Assembly: GCA_027068615.1 (NCBI GenBank) | Contig: JAMOQV010000047.1 | Span: 1-10,275 of the forward strand | DNA length: 10,275 nt | Reading direction: 5' to 3' | Origin: Helicobacteraceae bacterium | GTDB taxonomy: Bacteria; Campylobacterota; Campylobacteria; Campylobacterales; Sulfurimonadaceae | Part shown: piece by piece, positions 1 to 6,618 of the stretch | Layout of the letters: the number at the start of each line of letters is the position of its first letter | How positions within the stretch are numbered: position 1 is the first letter of the stretch | Program-made: the position numbers and the translations under genes | Notes under the pieces: generated by a model | What the model was told of the DNA's origin: nothing | What the model saw: only the letters and a program-made list of their open reading frames with translations | The model's database searches: none

Positions 1-425
1 ACTATAAAAGAGCTTTTGCTAAAAAGATCTATCTAAGAGGGTCTCCAACTAAACATATAGTTGAGTTTATGAAAGATGCAGATAAAATCTTTTCATTTAA
101 AACAGCAAATATAGAGAGTATCTACCAATCTAAAAAAAGTTATAACTCAGTAAAAGAGCCTATCCGTAGAAGTATGATAAAAGAGGTTGTAAGGTATCTA
201 AAAGATAGACTAGAAGTAGATATGAACCTTTTAGATGCTAAAGATATAGCAAGACTCTTACAGTATAAAACAAATAAGCAACTATCTCAAAAAACAAAGT
301 ATGAGATGGAAGATGCTCAAGTGAGATATATCTTAACACTTATGCAAAAGATGCTAATCTCAAAGCAAGAGTATATATCTGTTTATGATATATACTATTA
401 CTATAAAGATAACTTACTTGACTAA
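1..425 (+). CDS. 3' part of an unrecognised basic protein (5' end outside window)
   Basis: The reading frame is open from the left edge (first complete codon at 3) to TAA at 423-425, giving about 140 residues. An ATG at 69 is in this frame, but the 22 codons before it read through without a stop and look like ordinary coding sequence. I therefore treat ATG 69 as internal and the gene as 5'-truncated by the window. The visible part is soluble-looking and rich in Lys, Arg, Tyr and Ile, with several predicted amphipathic helices (for example around VKEPIRRSMIKEVVRYLK) and a tyrosine-rich C-terminus (DIYYYYKDNLLD). I see no signal peptide, membrane segment or catalytic motif, and I do not recognise the family. 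The gene converges on the EEP gene and the two ends overlap by 12 bp. That it is coding is fairly sure; its function is unknown. Confidence 0.7.
   Translation, partial: YKRAFAKKIYLRGSPTKHIVEFMKDADKIFSFKTANIESIYQSKKSYNSVKEPIRRSMIKEVVRYLKDRLEVDMNLLDAKDIARLLQYKTNKQLSQKTKYEMEDAQVRYILTLMQKMLISKQEYISVYDIYYYYKDNLLD
370..396. terminator. AT-rich hairpin at the convergent gene junction, possible weak terminator
   Basis: A perfect 10-bp inverted repeat, AGTATATATC (370-379) and GATATATACT (387-396), flanks a 7-nt loop. It lies inside the last codons of the plus-strand partial gene and 17 bp beyond the stop of the minus-strand EEP gene, so minus-strand transcripts would meet it just after that stop. 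The stem has only two G-C pairs and neither side carries a strong T tract, so termination is a guess. The residues encoded (YISVYDIYYY) may simply produce the symmetry by chance. Confidence 0.25.
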
Positions 426-1427
426 AAACTTAGCCATAACAGGTAAGTGGTCAGAGTAGCCTTTGCCTTTGTGGACTTTTACTCTACCTTTTGATATATA
501 CCATCTGTTTATATATTTGTGTTTGTAAAACAGATAGTTTTTATTTAGGTTTTTTATACTGTTGTGTATGTAGTGCATAGAGTTATTTTTATCTAAAAGT
601 GGTTGAGATATAAGTATGTTATCTAGTGCTTCTTTTTTACCTCTAAATATATATGTATATCTATCTTTCTCATCAGCATCGTACCATAGGTTGTAAAAAG
701 CATTTTTAGTTGGTTTTGTACTTGATGCTTTTTGTGTTTGTTTTACGGTGTTTAGTACATGGTTTATACCTGTATAACCGTTAGTGTTATTTAGTCGTCT
801 CTCTTTTTTAAACTTTATATACTCTTGATAGTCTGAATTAAAATCCCCAACTAATATGATATTTTTAGAAAATCCTATCTGTTTTACTCTTCTTAAAAGA
901 ACTCTTGCTGATTTTATCCTCTCACTTTCTGCACCAGATTTTGCTTTCCAATGGTTTGTAAATATATAAAAACTTGTACCATTTACTTTAAACTTTGTTT
1001 CTAAGATATTTCTATATCTGTAAGAGTAACCAACTGATACCTCTTTGTTATAAACAAATGGTATCTTGCTTAGTATAGCCACTTTTGTAGTTGTGTCTTT
1101 TTTATCGGCTATTTTATAGTACTTATAGTACAAACCTTTTTGTTTTAGGGTTTGTCTTAAATCTTTTAGTGCTTGAAGTGATTCTACCTCTTCAAGAGAT
1201 ATGATGTCTGCATCTATATCTTTTATAACTCTTGATATATGGTTTAGTTTTATTTTGTAGTTTCTTTTGTTCCATCTTGATTTTGTGTTTGGTATGTATT
1301 CGCTGTATTCATTGCCATCTTTTTTCAAATCAAAAAGGTTATCTACATTGTATGATGCTATTTTTAACACAGTATCTCCTTGTAGTGTTGTTAAAAACAG
1401 TAAAAATGCAAGAAAAATCCTTAGCAT
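414..1427 (-). CDS. Exported endonuclease/exonuclease/phosphatase (EEP) family protein
   Basis: This 337-residue protein has the EEP (DNase I-like) fold signature. In order: SYNVDNLF with Asn27, the metal-binding Glu80 in SLEEV, TNHW with His159, GDFNSD (Asp195, Asn197), LDNILIS (Asp269, Asn270) and the C-terminal SDH triad element (325-327). All expected metal and catalytic residues are present, so it should be active as a Mg-dependent phosphodiesterase or phosphatase. The substrate (DNA, RNA, lipid or other) cannot be read from the motifs. Residues 1-17 (MLRIFLAFLLFLTTLQG) form a short Sec-type signal peptide, implying a periplasmic or secreted enzyme. The ATG overlaps the stop of the upstream peptidase gene in ATGCTAA, so translation is probably coupled. 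The 3' end overlaps the convergent plus-strand gene by 12 bp. The family call is strong; the biological role is open. Confidence 0.88.
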   Translation of the reverse strand: MLRIFLAFLLFLTTLQGDTVLKIASYNVDNLFDLKKDGNEYSEYIPNTKSRWNKRNYKIKLNHISRVIKDIDADIISLEEVESLQALKDLRQTLKQKGLYYKYYKIADKKDTTTKVAILSKIPFVYNKEVSVGYSYRYRNILETKFKVNGTSFYIFTNHWKAKSGAESERIKSARVLLRRVKQIGFSKNIILVGDFNSDYQEYIKFKKERRLNNTNGYTGINHVLNTVKQTQKASSTKPTKNAFYNLWYDADEKDRYTYIFRGKKEALDNILISQPLLDKNNSMHYIHNSIKNLNKNYLFYKHKYINRWYISKGRVKVHKGKGYSDHLPVMAKFLVK

Positions 1428-3367
1428 TTTATACCGTTTAGTCTTAGTAGGCTAGTTGGTTCTACATCTCTACCCATCAACTCTTTAAAAAGCACTTCCA
1501 TACTTTTTGAACCACCACTACTTAGTATAATCTCAAGATATTTTTTAGCAGTTTGTGAGTTAAATATCCCCTCGTCAACAACACTAAAAAATGCATCAGC
1601 ACTTAAAACTTCAGCCCATTTATAGCTATAATACCCAGCAGAGTAACCCCCAGCAAAGATATGTGCAAAACCGTTTTGAAACTTGTTGTAAGAGGGTGGT
1701 TTTATAAGTGCAGTTTGTTCTCTTATGTTATCTAGTATATTTTGAACTTCATCCTCAGAGTAAACCCCAGTATGAAGTTTAAAGTCAAATATAGAAAATT
1801 CCAACTGTCTAAGCATAGATGAAGCACTTAAAAAGTTTTTACTATCTACAAGCTTTTGTATCATCTCATCAGATATAATCTCTTTAGTTTCGTGATGCGA
1901 TGCAAACATCTTTAACACTTGTGGCTCATAAGCAAAGTTTTCTAAAAACTGAGATGGAAACTCAACCGCATCCCACTCAACACCATTTACTCCACTAACT
2001 TCACTCTCATTAACATCGCTTAAAAGATGATGGATAGTATGACCCATCTCGTGAAAAAGTGTAACAACATCATCGTGTCTTAAAAGTGATGGATTTTCTT
2101 CACTTGATGGTGGAAAGTTACAAACAACAAATGCAGAAGCTAATTGTTCAACTCCGTCTTCATCGGTGCAATGTGTTTGGAAGTTGTGCATCCAAGCACC
2201 ACCCCTTTTTGACTCTCTTGCTTCTAAGTCTAAGTAAAGTCTAGCTTTTAACTTAGCATCTACATAAACATCATACGAAGTTGCTTTTTCATCCCAAAGT
2301 TTTTCATCCACTTTTTTAAACTCGATGCCAAATAGCTTGTTTAAAAAGTCAAACATACCGTTTATAACTTGAGTTTGCTCGAAGTAGGGGCGATACTCCT
2401 CTTCATCTATCTCATACTTTTTCTTTTTTAAAAGTTCACTAAAGTATGCACTATCAAAGCTTTGTAACGGTTTATCTGATAACTCTTGAACCTCTTTTAA
2501 CTCCTCTTTTGCTTGTGCTTTTGAGTTTTGAAGTAGGTCATCTAAAAAGTTTAAAACTGTTTTTTCATCTTTTGCCATTTTTGTAGCAAGTGATAACTCA
2601 GCATAGTTACAAAACCCTAAAAGTTTAGCTTCTTCATCTTTAAGTGCTAAGAGTTCTTCTATAATTTTGCCATTTTGTGGAGCTCTTGTAACATAAGCTT
2701 TGTATAATTCCTCTCTTATCTTTTGGTTTTTTCCATAGGTCATATATGCTATGTAAGATGGCATCTGAAGTGTAAACTTATACTTTGTAACACCATCTTC
2801 TTCAAACTTAGCATTTTGAATATCGCTTTTTGGTAATCCCTCTATATCTTTTTCATCTTCTATGATGTAGCTGTAAGCATTTGTAGCATCTAGTAGGTTT
2901 TGAGAGAAGTTGTTTGAGAGTTCACTCTCTTTTAAGTTTATCTCTTGAAGTCTTTGTTTTGTTTTTTCATCTAAGTTAGCACCACTTAACTCAAAGTTTT
3001 GTATGTTTAACTCTAAAACTCTTTTTTGTTCATCATCTAGTTTTTCATTTTGTTGTATCTTTTTGTAAGCATTGTAAATATCTAAATTTTGAGATAATTT
3101 TGTAGAATACTCAGTTATGATAGGTAGTGCTTGAGTATATATATCTTGAGTTTTTTCAGAATTGTTCACCGAGTTTAGGTGTGAAAGTGGTGTAAAAAAA
3201 TGACCAAGTCTCTCCTCCATCATCTCTAGTGGTTTTACAAAATTTGTATAAGTTTTATTTTCTATTTTTAGTAGTTTTTCTATCTGTTTATTGTTATCTT
3301 CTAGTTTTTTATTTAAGTTTTCTATGAAATTATCTAAATCAACTTCAAATTTTAAAAATTTATCCAT
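1421..3367 (-). CDS. prlC: M3 family zinc oligopeptidase (oligopeptidase A / PrlC type)
   Basis: This 648-residue cytosolic metallopeptidase belongs to family M3A, close in size to E. coli oligopeptidase A (about 680). The zinc site is HEMGH at 439-443 (His439, Glu440, His443). The third ligand is Glu469 in DAVEFPSQFLEN, thirty residues after the first His, the spacing I recall for OpdA rather than neurolysin. The C-terminal signature HIFAGGYSAGYYSYKWAEVL (followed by SADAF) shapes the substrate pocket and is intact. The first 180 residues are helical and charged, as expected for the domain that roofs the channel. There is no signal peptide. The family trims short peptides left by ATP-dependent proteases and signal-peptide degradation. 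The start is supported by AAAGGGG on the minus strand (3373-3379), 5 nt before the ATG. It is the first gene of a two-gene unit with the EEP protein, divergent from pyrH. Confidence 0.95.
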   Translation of the reverse strand: MDKFLKFEVDLDNFIENLNKKLEDNNKQIEKLLKIENKTYTNFVKPLEMMEERLGHFFTPLSHLNSVNNSEKTQDIYTQALPIITEYSTKLSQNLDIYNAYKKIQQNEKLDDEQKRVLELNIQNFELSGANLDEKTKQRLQEINLKESELSNNFSQNLLDATNAYSYIIEDEKDIEGLPKSDIQNAKFEEDGVTKYKFTLQMPSYIAYMTYGKNQKIREELYKAYVTRAPQNGKIIEELLALKDEEAKLLGFCNYAELSLATKMAKDEKTVLNFLDDLLQNSKAQAKEELKEVQELSDKPLQSFDSAYFSELLKKKKYEIDEEEYRPYFEQTQVINGMFDFLNKLFGIEFKKVDEKLWDEKATSYDVYVDAKLKARLYLDLEARESKRGGAWMHNFQTHCTDEDGVEQLASAFVVCNFPPSSEENPSLLRHDDVVTLFHEMGHTIHHLLSDVNESEVSGVNGVEWDAVEFPSQFLENFAYEPQVLKMFASHHETKEIISDEMIQKLVDSKNFLSASSMLRQLEFSIFDFKLHTGVYSEDEVQNILDNIREQTALIKPPSYNKFQNGFAHIFAGGYSAGYYSYKWAEVLSADAFFSVVDEGIFNSQTAKKYLEIILSSGGSKSMEVLFKELMGRDVEPTSLLRLNGIKC

Positions 3368-3372
3368 TTTTT

Positions 3373-3379
3373 CCCCTTT
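3373..3379 (-). promoter_or_regulatory. Strong ribosome binding site of the M3 peptidase gene
   Basis: The minus strand reads AAAGGGG here, 5 nt before the ATG at 3367-3365. It is one of the best Shine-Dalgarno matches in the window and fixes the start codon. Confidence 0.75.
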
Positions 3380-3382
3380 GAT

Positions 3383-3399
3383 TAATATTTATAATATTA
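3383..3399. repeat. Perfect 7-3-7 AT-only inverted repeat in the divergent promoter region
   Basis: TAATATT (3383-3389) and AATATTA (3393-3399) are separated by TAT. The repeat overlaps the candidate -10 box of the minus-strand peptidase gene and lies where its transcript would begin. It could be an operator or only low-complexity AT sequence; with no G or C in it, chance symmetry is easy. Confidence 0.35.
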
Positions 3400-3401
3400 T
3401 A
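3396..3401 (-). promoter_or_regulatory. Candidate -10 box for the M3 peptidase / EEP unit
   Basis: The minus strand reads TATAAT at these positions, a perfect -10 hexamer, 28 bp before the peptidase start codon. A poor TTGCTT -35 lies 15 bp further upstream. Weak -35 elements are usual for sigma-70 promoters of Campylobacterota. The surrounding sequence is very AT-rich, so other TATA-like hexamers nearby are possible. Confidence 0.45.
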
Positions 3402-3408
3402 TGTAATT

Positions 3409-3430
3409 CAACTTCAAAGCAACTTTAAAG
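3409..3430 (+). repeat. Two tandem 11-bp repeats upstream of the pyrH promoter
   Basis: CAACTTCAAAG (3409-3419) is followed directly by CAACTTTAAAG (3420-3430), with one mismatch in 11. The second copy contains the perfect palindrome CTTTAAAG. The unit length is about one DNA helical turn, so both copies face the same side of the helix. The array ends 11 bp before the pyrH -10 box, where a regulator or RNA polymerase would touch. A third 10-bp match, CAACTTCAAA, lies at 3340-3349 inside the start of the divergent peptidase gene. A binding-site role is inferred, not shown. Confidence 0.5.
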
Positions 3431-3441
3431 AGACTTTTTAG

Positions 3442-3447
3442 TATAAT
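3442..3447 (+). promoter_or_regulatory. Candidate -10 box for the pyrH operon
   Basis: There is a perfect TATAAT preceded by GACTTTTTAG. This resembles the Campylobacter/Helicobacter housekeeping promoter pattern, in which a T-rich stretch replaces a -35 box. It predicts a transcript start near 3453-3455 and a leader of about 22 nt before the pyrH ATG. It is the only good promoter I see for the six-gene plus-strand unit. Confidence 0.65.
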
Positions 3448-3463
3448 TTTGAGAATTTTGTAC

Positions 3464-3470
3464 AAAGGTG
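3464..3470 (+). promoter_or_regulatory. Ribosome binding site that fixes the pyrH start
   Basis: AAAGGTG sits 5 nt before ATG 3476. The in-frame TTG at 3449 has no such site and would overlap or precede the predicted transcript start, so the ATG is preferred. Confidence 0.75.
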
Positions 3471-3475
3471 TATCT

Positions 3476-4186
3476 ATGGCTAACAAACGGGTATTGGTTA
3501 AGTTTTCAGGTGAAGCTCTTGCAGGTGAAGAAGGTCATGGGATTGACACGCAGATTTTAAAGTATATCGCTCAGGAGATAAAGTCTCTTGTTGAAGCTGG
3601 TATTGAAGTTGGTATCGTTATCGGTGGTGGTAACATTATCCGTGGTGTAACAGCTGCTCAAGATGGTATCATCAAAAGAACAAGTGGTGATTATATGGGT
3701 ATGCTTGCTACTGTTATCAACGGTGTTGCTATGCAAGAAGCTTGTGAACATGCTGGACTTGAGGTTCGTATGCAAACTGCTATAAAAATGGAACAGATTG
3801 CTGAACCATATATCAACCGTAAAGCTGTAAGACATTTGGAAAAAGGTCGTGTGGTTATATTTGCTGCTGGTACTGGTAATCCATTTTTTACGACAGATAC
3901 TGCTGCTACACTTCGTGCTGTTGAGATTGGTGCTGAAGTGATTATAAAAGCGACAAAAGTTGATGGTGTTTATGATAAAGACCCAGCGAAATTTGATGAT
4001 GCTAAAAAACTGTTTGAACTATCTTATGATGATGCATTAAATGACCATATAAAAGTTATGGATGATACTTCTATAGCATTAGCAAAAGACAATAGACTAC
4101 CTATCATAGTATGTGATATGAGTATAAAAGGTAATCTTTTAGATATCTTAAATGGCAATATGAAAAACTGTTCGATAGTAAAATAA
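3476..4186 (+). CDS. pyrH: UMP kinase
   Basis: This 236-residue protein phosphorylates UMP to UDP with ATP in the cytosol, an essential step of pyrimidine nucleotide synthesis. It is the bacterial hexameric type of the amino-acid-kinase fold. Signatures in order: VKFSGEAL (8-15), the glycine-rich IVIGGGNIIRG (47-57), DYMGMLATVIN (72-82), GTGNPFFTTDTAA (132-144) for nucleotide binding, and KATKVDGVYDKDP (158-170). Length matches the family (about 235-245). The ATG start follows AAAGGTG by 5 nt; a longer version from TTG 3449 adds nine residues unlike the family N-terminus. It leads the apparent operon, with rpoZ 24 bp downstream. Codons such as GGT, GCT and CGT are more frequent here than in amiA or the EEP gene, which suggests higher expression. 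Confidence 0.97.
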   Translation: MANKRVLVKFSGEALAGEEGHGIDTQILKYIAQEIKSLVEAGIEVGIVIGGGNIIRGVTAAQDGIIKRTSGDYMGMLATVINGVAMQEACEHAGLEVRMQTAIKMEQIAEPYINRKAVRHLEKGRVVIFAAGTGNPFFTTDTAATLRAVEIGAEVIIKATKVDGVYDKDPAKFDDAKKLFELSYDDALNDHIKVMDDTSIALAKDNRLPIIVCDMSIKGNLLDILNGNMKNCSIVK

Positions 4187-4210
4187 TTATAAATTTAAAG
4201 GGAAATATAG

Positions 4211-4438
4211 ATGAATATAAAAGTTGAAGAATTAACAGCAAAAGTTTTAAATGACCATCCAAATATGGATCGTTATAAGTTAGCACTAGCAGTAGCAAAA
4301 AGAAGTGATGAGCTTTTAGATGGTGCTACAAGTAAACTAAACATAGACCCAAACAGCATTAAGTCTGCTGATTTGGCTTTAATGGAACTTGCAGAAGGTC
4401 TTATCGTAGTTAAAGGCTTTTCGGATAAAGAAGAGTAG
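4211..4438 (+). CDS. rpoZ: RNA polymerase omega subunit
   Basis: This 75-residue protein is the small RNA polymerase subunit that helps fold and hold beta-prime. It keeps the core omega pattern: DRYKLALAVAKRSDEL (20-35), matching the R(Y/F)xLxxxxAxRxxxL helix, and KSADLALMELAEGLI (51-65), matching the 'A..EI..G' helix. Those two helices plus the operon position support the call. AAAGGG ends 8 nt before the ATG. The N-terminus begins MNIKVEE and lacks the Met-Ala-Arg start that in E. coli omega contributes to the ppGpp pocket (site 1) at the omega/beta-prime interface. It lies 24 bp after pyrH and 5 bp before the (p)ppGpp enzyme gene. Confidence 0.9.
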   Translation: MNIKVEELTAKVLNDHPNMDRYKLALAVAKRSDELLDGATSKLNIDPNSIKSADLALMELAEGLIVVKGFSDKEE

Positions 4439-4446
4439 ATATCTTG
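4428..4446 (+). promoter_or_regulatory. Purine-rich ribosome binding site and TTG start of spoT
   Basis: AAGAAGAG (4428-4435), inside the end of rpoZ, is the only Shine-Dalgarno-like stretch before the TTG at 4444-4446. There is no ATG or GTG option between the upstream stop and the HD domain. A weak start plus a site embedded in rpoZ suggests translation coupled to, and lower than, rpoZ. Confidence 0.6.
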
Positions 4447-6594
4447 GGTTTAAGTCAGGTAGATATTGAAAAAGTAAAACATCTACATGATGAGGAGTTA
4501 GCATCTGAGTATCTTTTTTCTCATATAGATAAAACACCAAAACTTTTAGAAGCACTAGAGTATGCTAAACAAGCACATATAAATCAGTTTAGAAAAAGTG
4601 GTGAAGCTTATGTGGTTCATCCTATACTTGTTGCATCTATTGTAGCTTCTATAACAAGTGATGAGTCTATGGCTATAGCTGGACTTTTACACGATGTGGT
4701 AGAAGATACAGATATAACTATAGAAGAGATTGAAGATATCTTTGGTTGTGATGTTTCTCTCCTTGTTGAGGGTTTGACTAAGATAGATGGTATAAGGGAT
4801 TCTGAACTTATCTCGTCATCTTCAAATGAAAAGCTAGTTGTATCTGCTTTATCTTTTAGAAAGATGCTTTTAGCAAGTATAGAGGATGTTCGTGTGTTAG
4901 TTGTAAAACTATGTGACAGACTTCACAATATGCTTACTCTTGAGGCATTACCTGTTCATAAACAGTTAAGAATAGCTGAAGAGACTTTAGTTGTTTATGC
5001 ACCTATCGCTCACAGACTAGGTATAAGTTTTTTAAAAAATCTACTTGAAGATTTGAGTTTTTCATACCTTTTTAAAGAGGAAAAACATTTTATAGATAAC
5101 TATCTTGACACAAACTATCATGCGATAGAGATGAAGTTAAATGAGTTCAAAGAGAGCATTTCAAAACTTCTTATAACTAATGGTTTTTGTGAAGATGATT
5201 TTAAAATACTCTCCCGTGTAAAACATAGATACTCTATATACTTAAAGATGCAAAGAAAAGGTATGGGCATAGATGAGGTTCTTGACCTTTTAGCTGTTCG
5301 TATCTTAGTAAAAGATAGTGTAAAATGTTATGACATTTTAGGGCTTATCCATCTAAACTTTAAACCACTTGCATCAAGATTTAAAGACTATATAGCTGTT
5401 CCAAAAGATAATGGCTATCAAACTCTACATACAAGTGTTTTTTACAATAGTGCTATATTTGAAGTTCAAATCCGTACATTTGAGATGCACAATACTGCTG
5501 AGTTGGGTGTTGCTGCTCATTGGAAGTATAAAAGTGGTGGAAATAACATCAAGCTAGATTGGTTAAACAACTTACAGTATCAAAATGAAAGTGTTGAGGA
5601 TTTTTATGCACTTGCAAAAAATGACCTTTATAGTGAAGATATATCTGTTTTTTCTCCAAAAGGGGAAGCTTTTACTCTCCCTCGTGGTGCAGTTGTGCTT
5701 GATTTTGCTTATGCTGTTCATAGTGAGGTTGGAAATCATGCCAAATCAGCACTTGTAAACAAAGAGAAAGTATCACTTTTACAAGAGTTACAAAACGGTG
5801 ATATAGTCAAGATAAAAACTTCAGATGAGATTATCACAAGATGTACTTGGATAGATGCTGTAAAAACATCAAAAGCATCGACAAATATGAAACTAAATTG
5901 CAATGCAAGACTTAAAGAGATAAATACAAAATCAAGTGTAAATATCATAGCTACGGCTATGGGATTAAACCATTCAAGAGTTCAAGAGTGGTTTAAGTCT
6001 CAAGATTGTAATAATTGTTCAAGTATTCCAACAGATATAGAACACTTTAAAAATGTTATACATAAGTATGTAAACTACATAAGTAAAAACTCAAGATTTA
6101 GAGGTTTTTTATCTCGACACAGATTTAAGGTAAAGTCTAAAGTTATATCTGGTATAGAGATATTTAGCACTTCAAATGTTTCTGATGTAGTATTTAACTA
6201 TTGTTGTCATCCAAAATATGGGGATGAGATAATGGGCTTTTTAGATAAATCAAAAGTTCATGTTCATCATAAGATGTGTAAAACAGCTTCTAAATACTTA
6301 GATGAGCATCAACCTATGGTATTTGTAAGATGGGATAAAAAAAATCTTTATCATTACAACCTTATAGCATCTCTTCATAATGAAAAAGGTGCATTGGCAG
6401 AGTTTTTAAACTATCTTGCCAAACTAAATATAGATATAAGCTCGATAGAGTTAGGTAAAAATGATAGTGATTATGTAAAGTATTGTGAGATAGGTTTTGA
6501 GTCAAAAGAAGCAGATATTCAAACTCTTCGTGCTAAAATTGCACAAAAGATAAAAGTTATACATTTTATAAGAACAGACGATGCATATCGTTAA
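4444..6594 (+). CDS. spoT: Bifunctional (p)ppGpp synthetase/hydrolase (long RSH)
   Basis: This 716-residue stringent-response regulator makes and degrades (p)ppGpp. The HD hydrolase domain (about 35-190) has VVHP (57-60), HDVVED (83-88) and KLCDRLHNM (155-163), so its metal residues are intact. The synthetase domain (about 240-365) has RVKHRYSIYLKM (258-269), DLLAVRI (281-287), RFKDYIAVPKDNGYQTLH (312-329) and EVQIRTFEMH (340-349). RFKD is the RXKD signature of bifunctional enzymes rather than the EXDD of RelA. A TGS domain (about 400-462), a helical region, a Cys/His segment YCCHPKYGDEIMGF...HVHHKMC (586-612) and a C-terminal ACT domain (about 636-716) follow. The start is TTG at 4444: an in-frame stop lies at 4426-4428, the first ATG falls inside the HD domain, and AAGAAGAG ends 8 nt upstream. 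One oddity is Ser311 where Gly usually precedes RFKD. Confidence 0.95.
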   Translation: MGLSQVDIEKVKHLHDEELASEYLFSHIDKTPKLLEALEYAKQAHINQFRKSGEAYVVHPILVASIVASITSDESMAIAGLLHDVVEDTDITIEEIEDIFGCDVSLLVEGLTKIDGIRDSELISSSSNEKLVVSALSFRKMLLASIEDVRVLVVKLCDRLHNMLTLEALPVHKQLRIAEETLVVYAPIAHRLGISFLKNLLEDLSFSYLFKEEKHFIDNYLDTNYHAIEMKLNEFKESISKLLITNGFCEDDFKILSRVKHRYSIYLKMQRKGMGIDEVLDLLAVRILVKDSVKCYDILGLIHLNFKPLASRFKDYIAVPKDNGYQTLHTSVFYNSAIFEVQIRTFEMHNTAELGVAAHWKYKSGGNNIKLDWLNNLQYQNESVEDFYALAKNDLYSEDISVFSPKGEAFTLPRGAVVLDFAYAVHSEVGNHAKSALVNKEKVSLLQELQNGDIVKIKTSDEIITRCTWIDAVKTSKASTNMKLNCNARLKEINTKSSVNIIATAMGLNHSRVQEWFKSQDCNNCSSIPTDIEHFKNVIHKYVNYISKNSRFRGFLSRHRFKVKSKVISGIEIFSTSNVSDVVFNYCCHPKYGDEIMGFLDKSKVHVHHKMCKTASKYLDEHQPMVFVRWDKKNLYHYNLIASLHNEKGALAEFLNYLAKLNIDISSIELGKNDSDYVKYCEIGFESKEADIQTLRAKIAQKIKVIHFIRTDDAYR

Positions 6595-6601
6595 TAAGAC
6601 T

Positions 6602-6607
6602 AAAGGA
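6602..6607 (+). promoter_or_regulatory. Ribosome binding site of tyrS
   Basis: AAAGGA lies 11 nt before ATG 6619, slightly longer than the usual spacing. No closer alternative site or start is visible, and the ATG gives the expected TyrRS N-terminus. Confidence 0.55.
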
Positions 6608-6618
6608 AATAAATAATT

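Noticed and set aside
1232..1455. Two plus-strand open frames antisense to the EEP gene start
   Set aside because: They mirror the hydrophobic signal-peptide and Phe/Leu-rich coding sequence of the real minus-strand gene, have no ribosome site and match nothing.
3449..3475. Longer pyrH from an in-frame TTG at 3449
   Set aside because: It lacks a ribosome site, lies at or before the predicted transcript start, and adds residues absent from UMP kinases. ATG 3476 has AAAGGTG 5 nt upstream.
6578..6591. Hairpin ACGAT-GCAT-ATCGT at the end of spoT, possible terminator
   Set aside because: The stem is only 5 bp, there is no T tract, and tyrS follows 24 bp after the stop with its own ribosome site, so the operon most likely continues.
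4444..6594. Monofunctional RelA
   Set aside because: The hydrolase residues (HDVVED, KLCDRLHN) are intact and the synthetase has RFKD, the signature of bifunctional enzymes, not EXDD.
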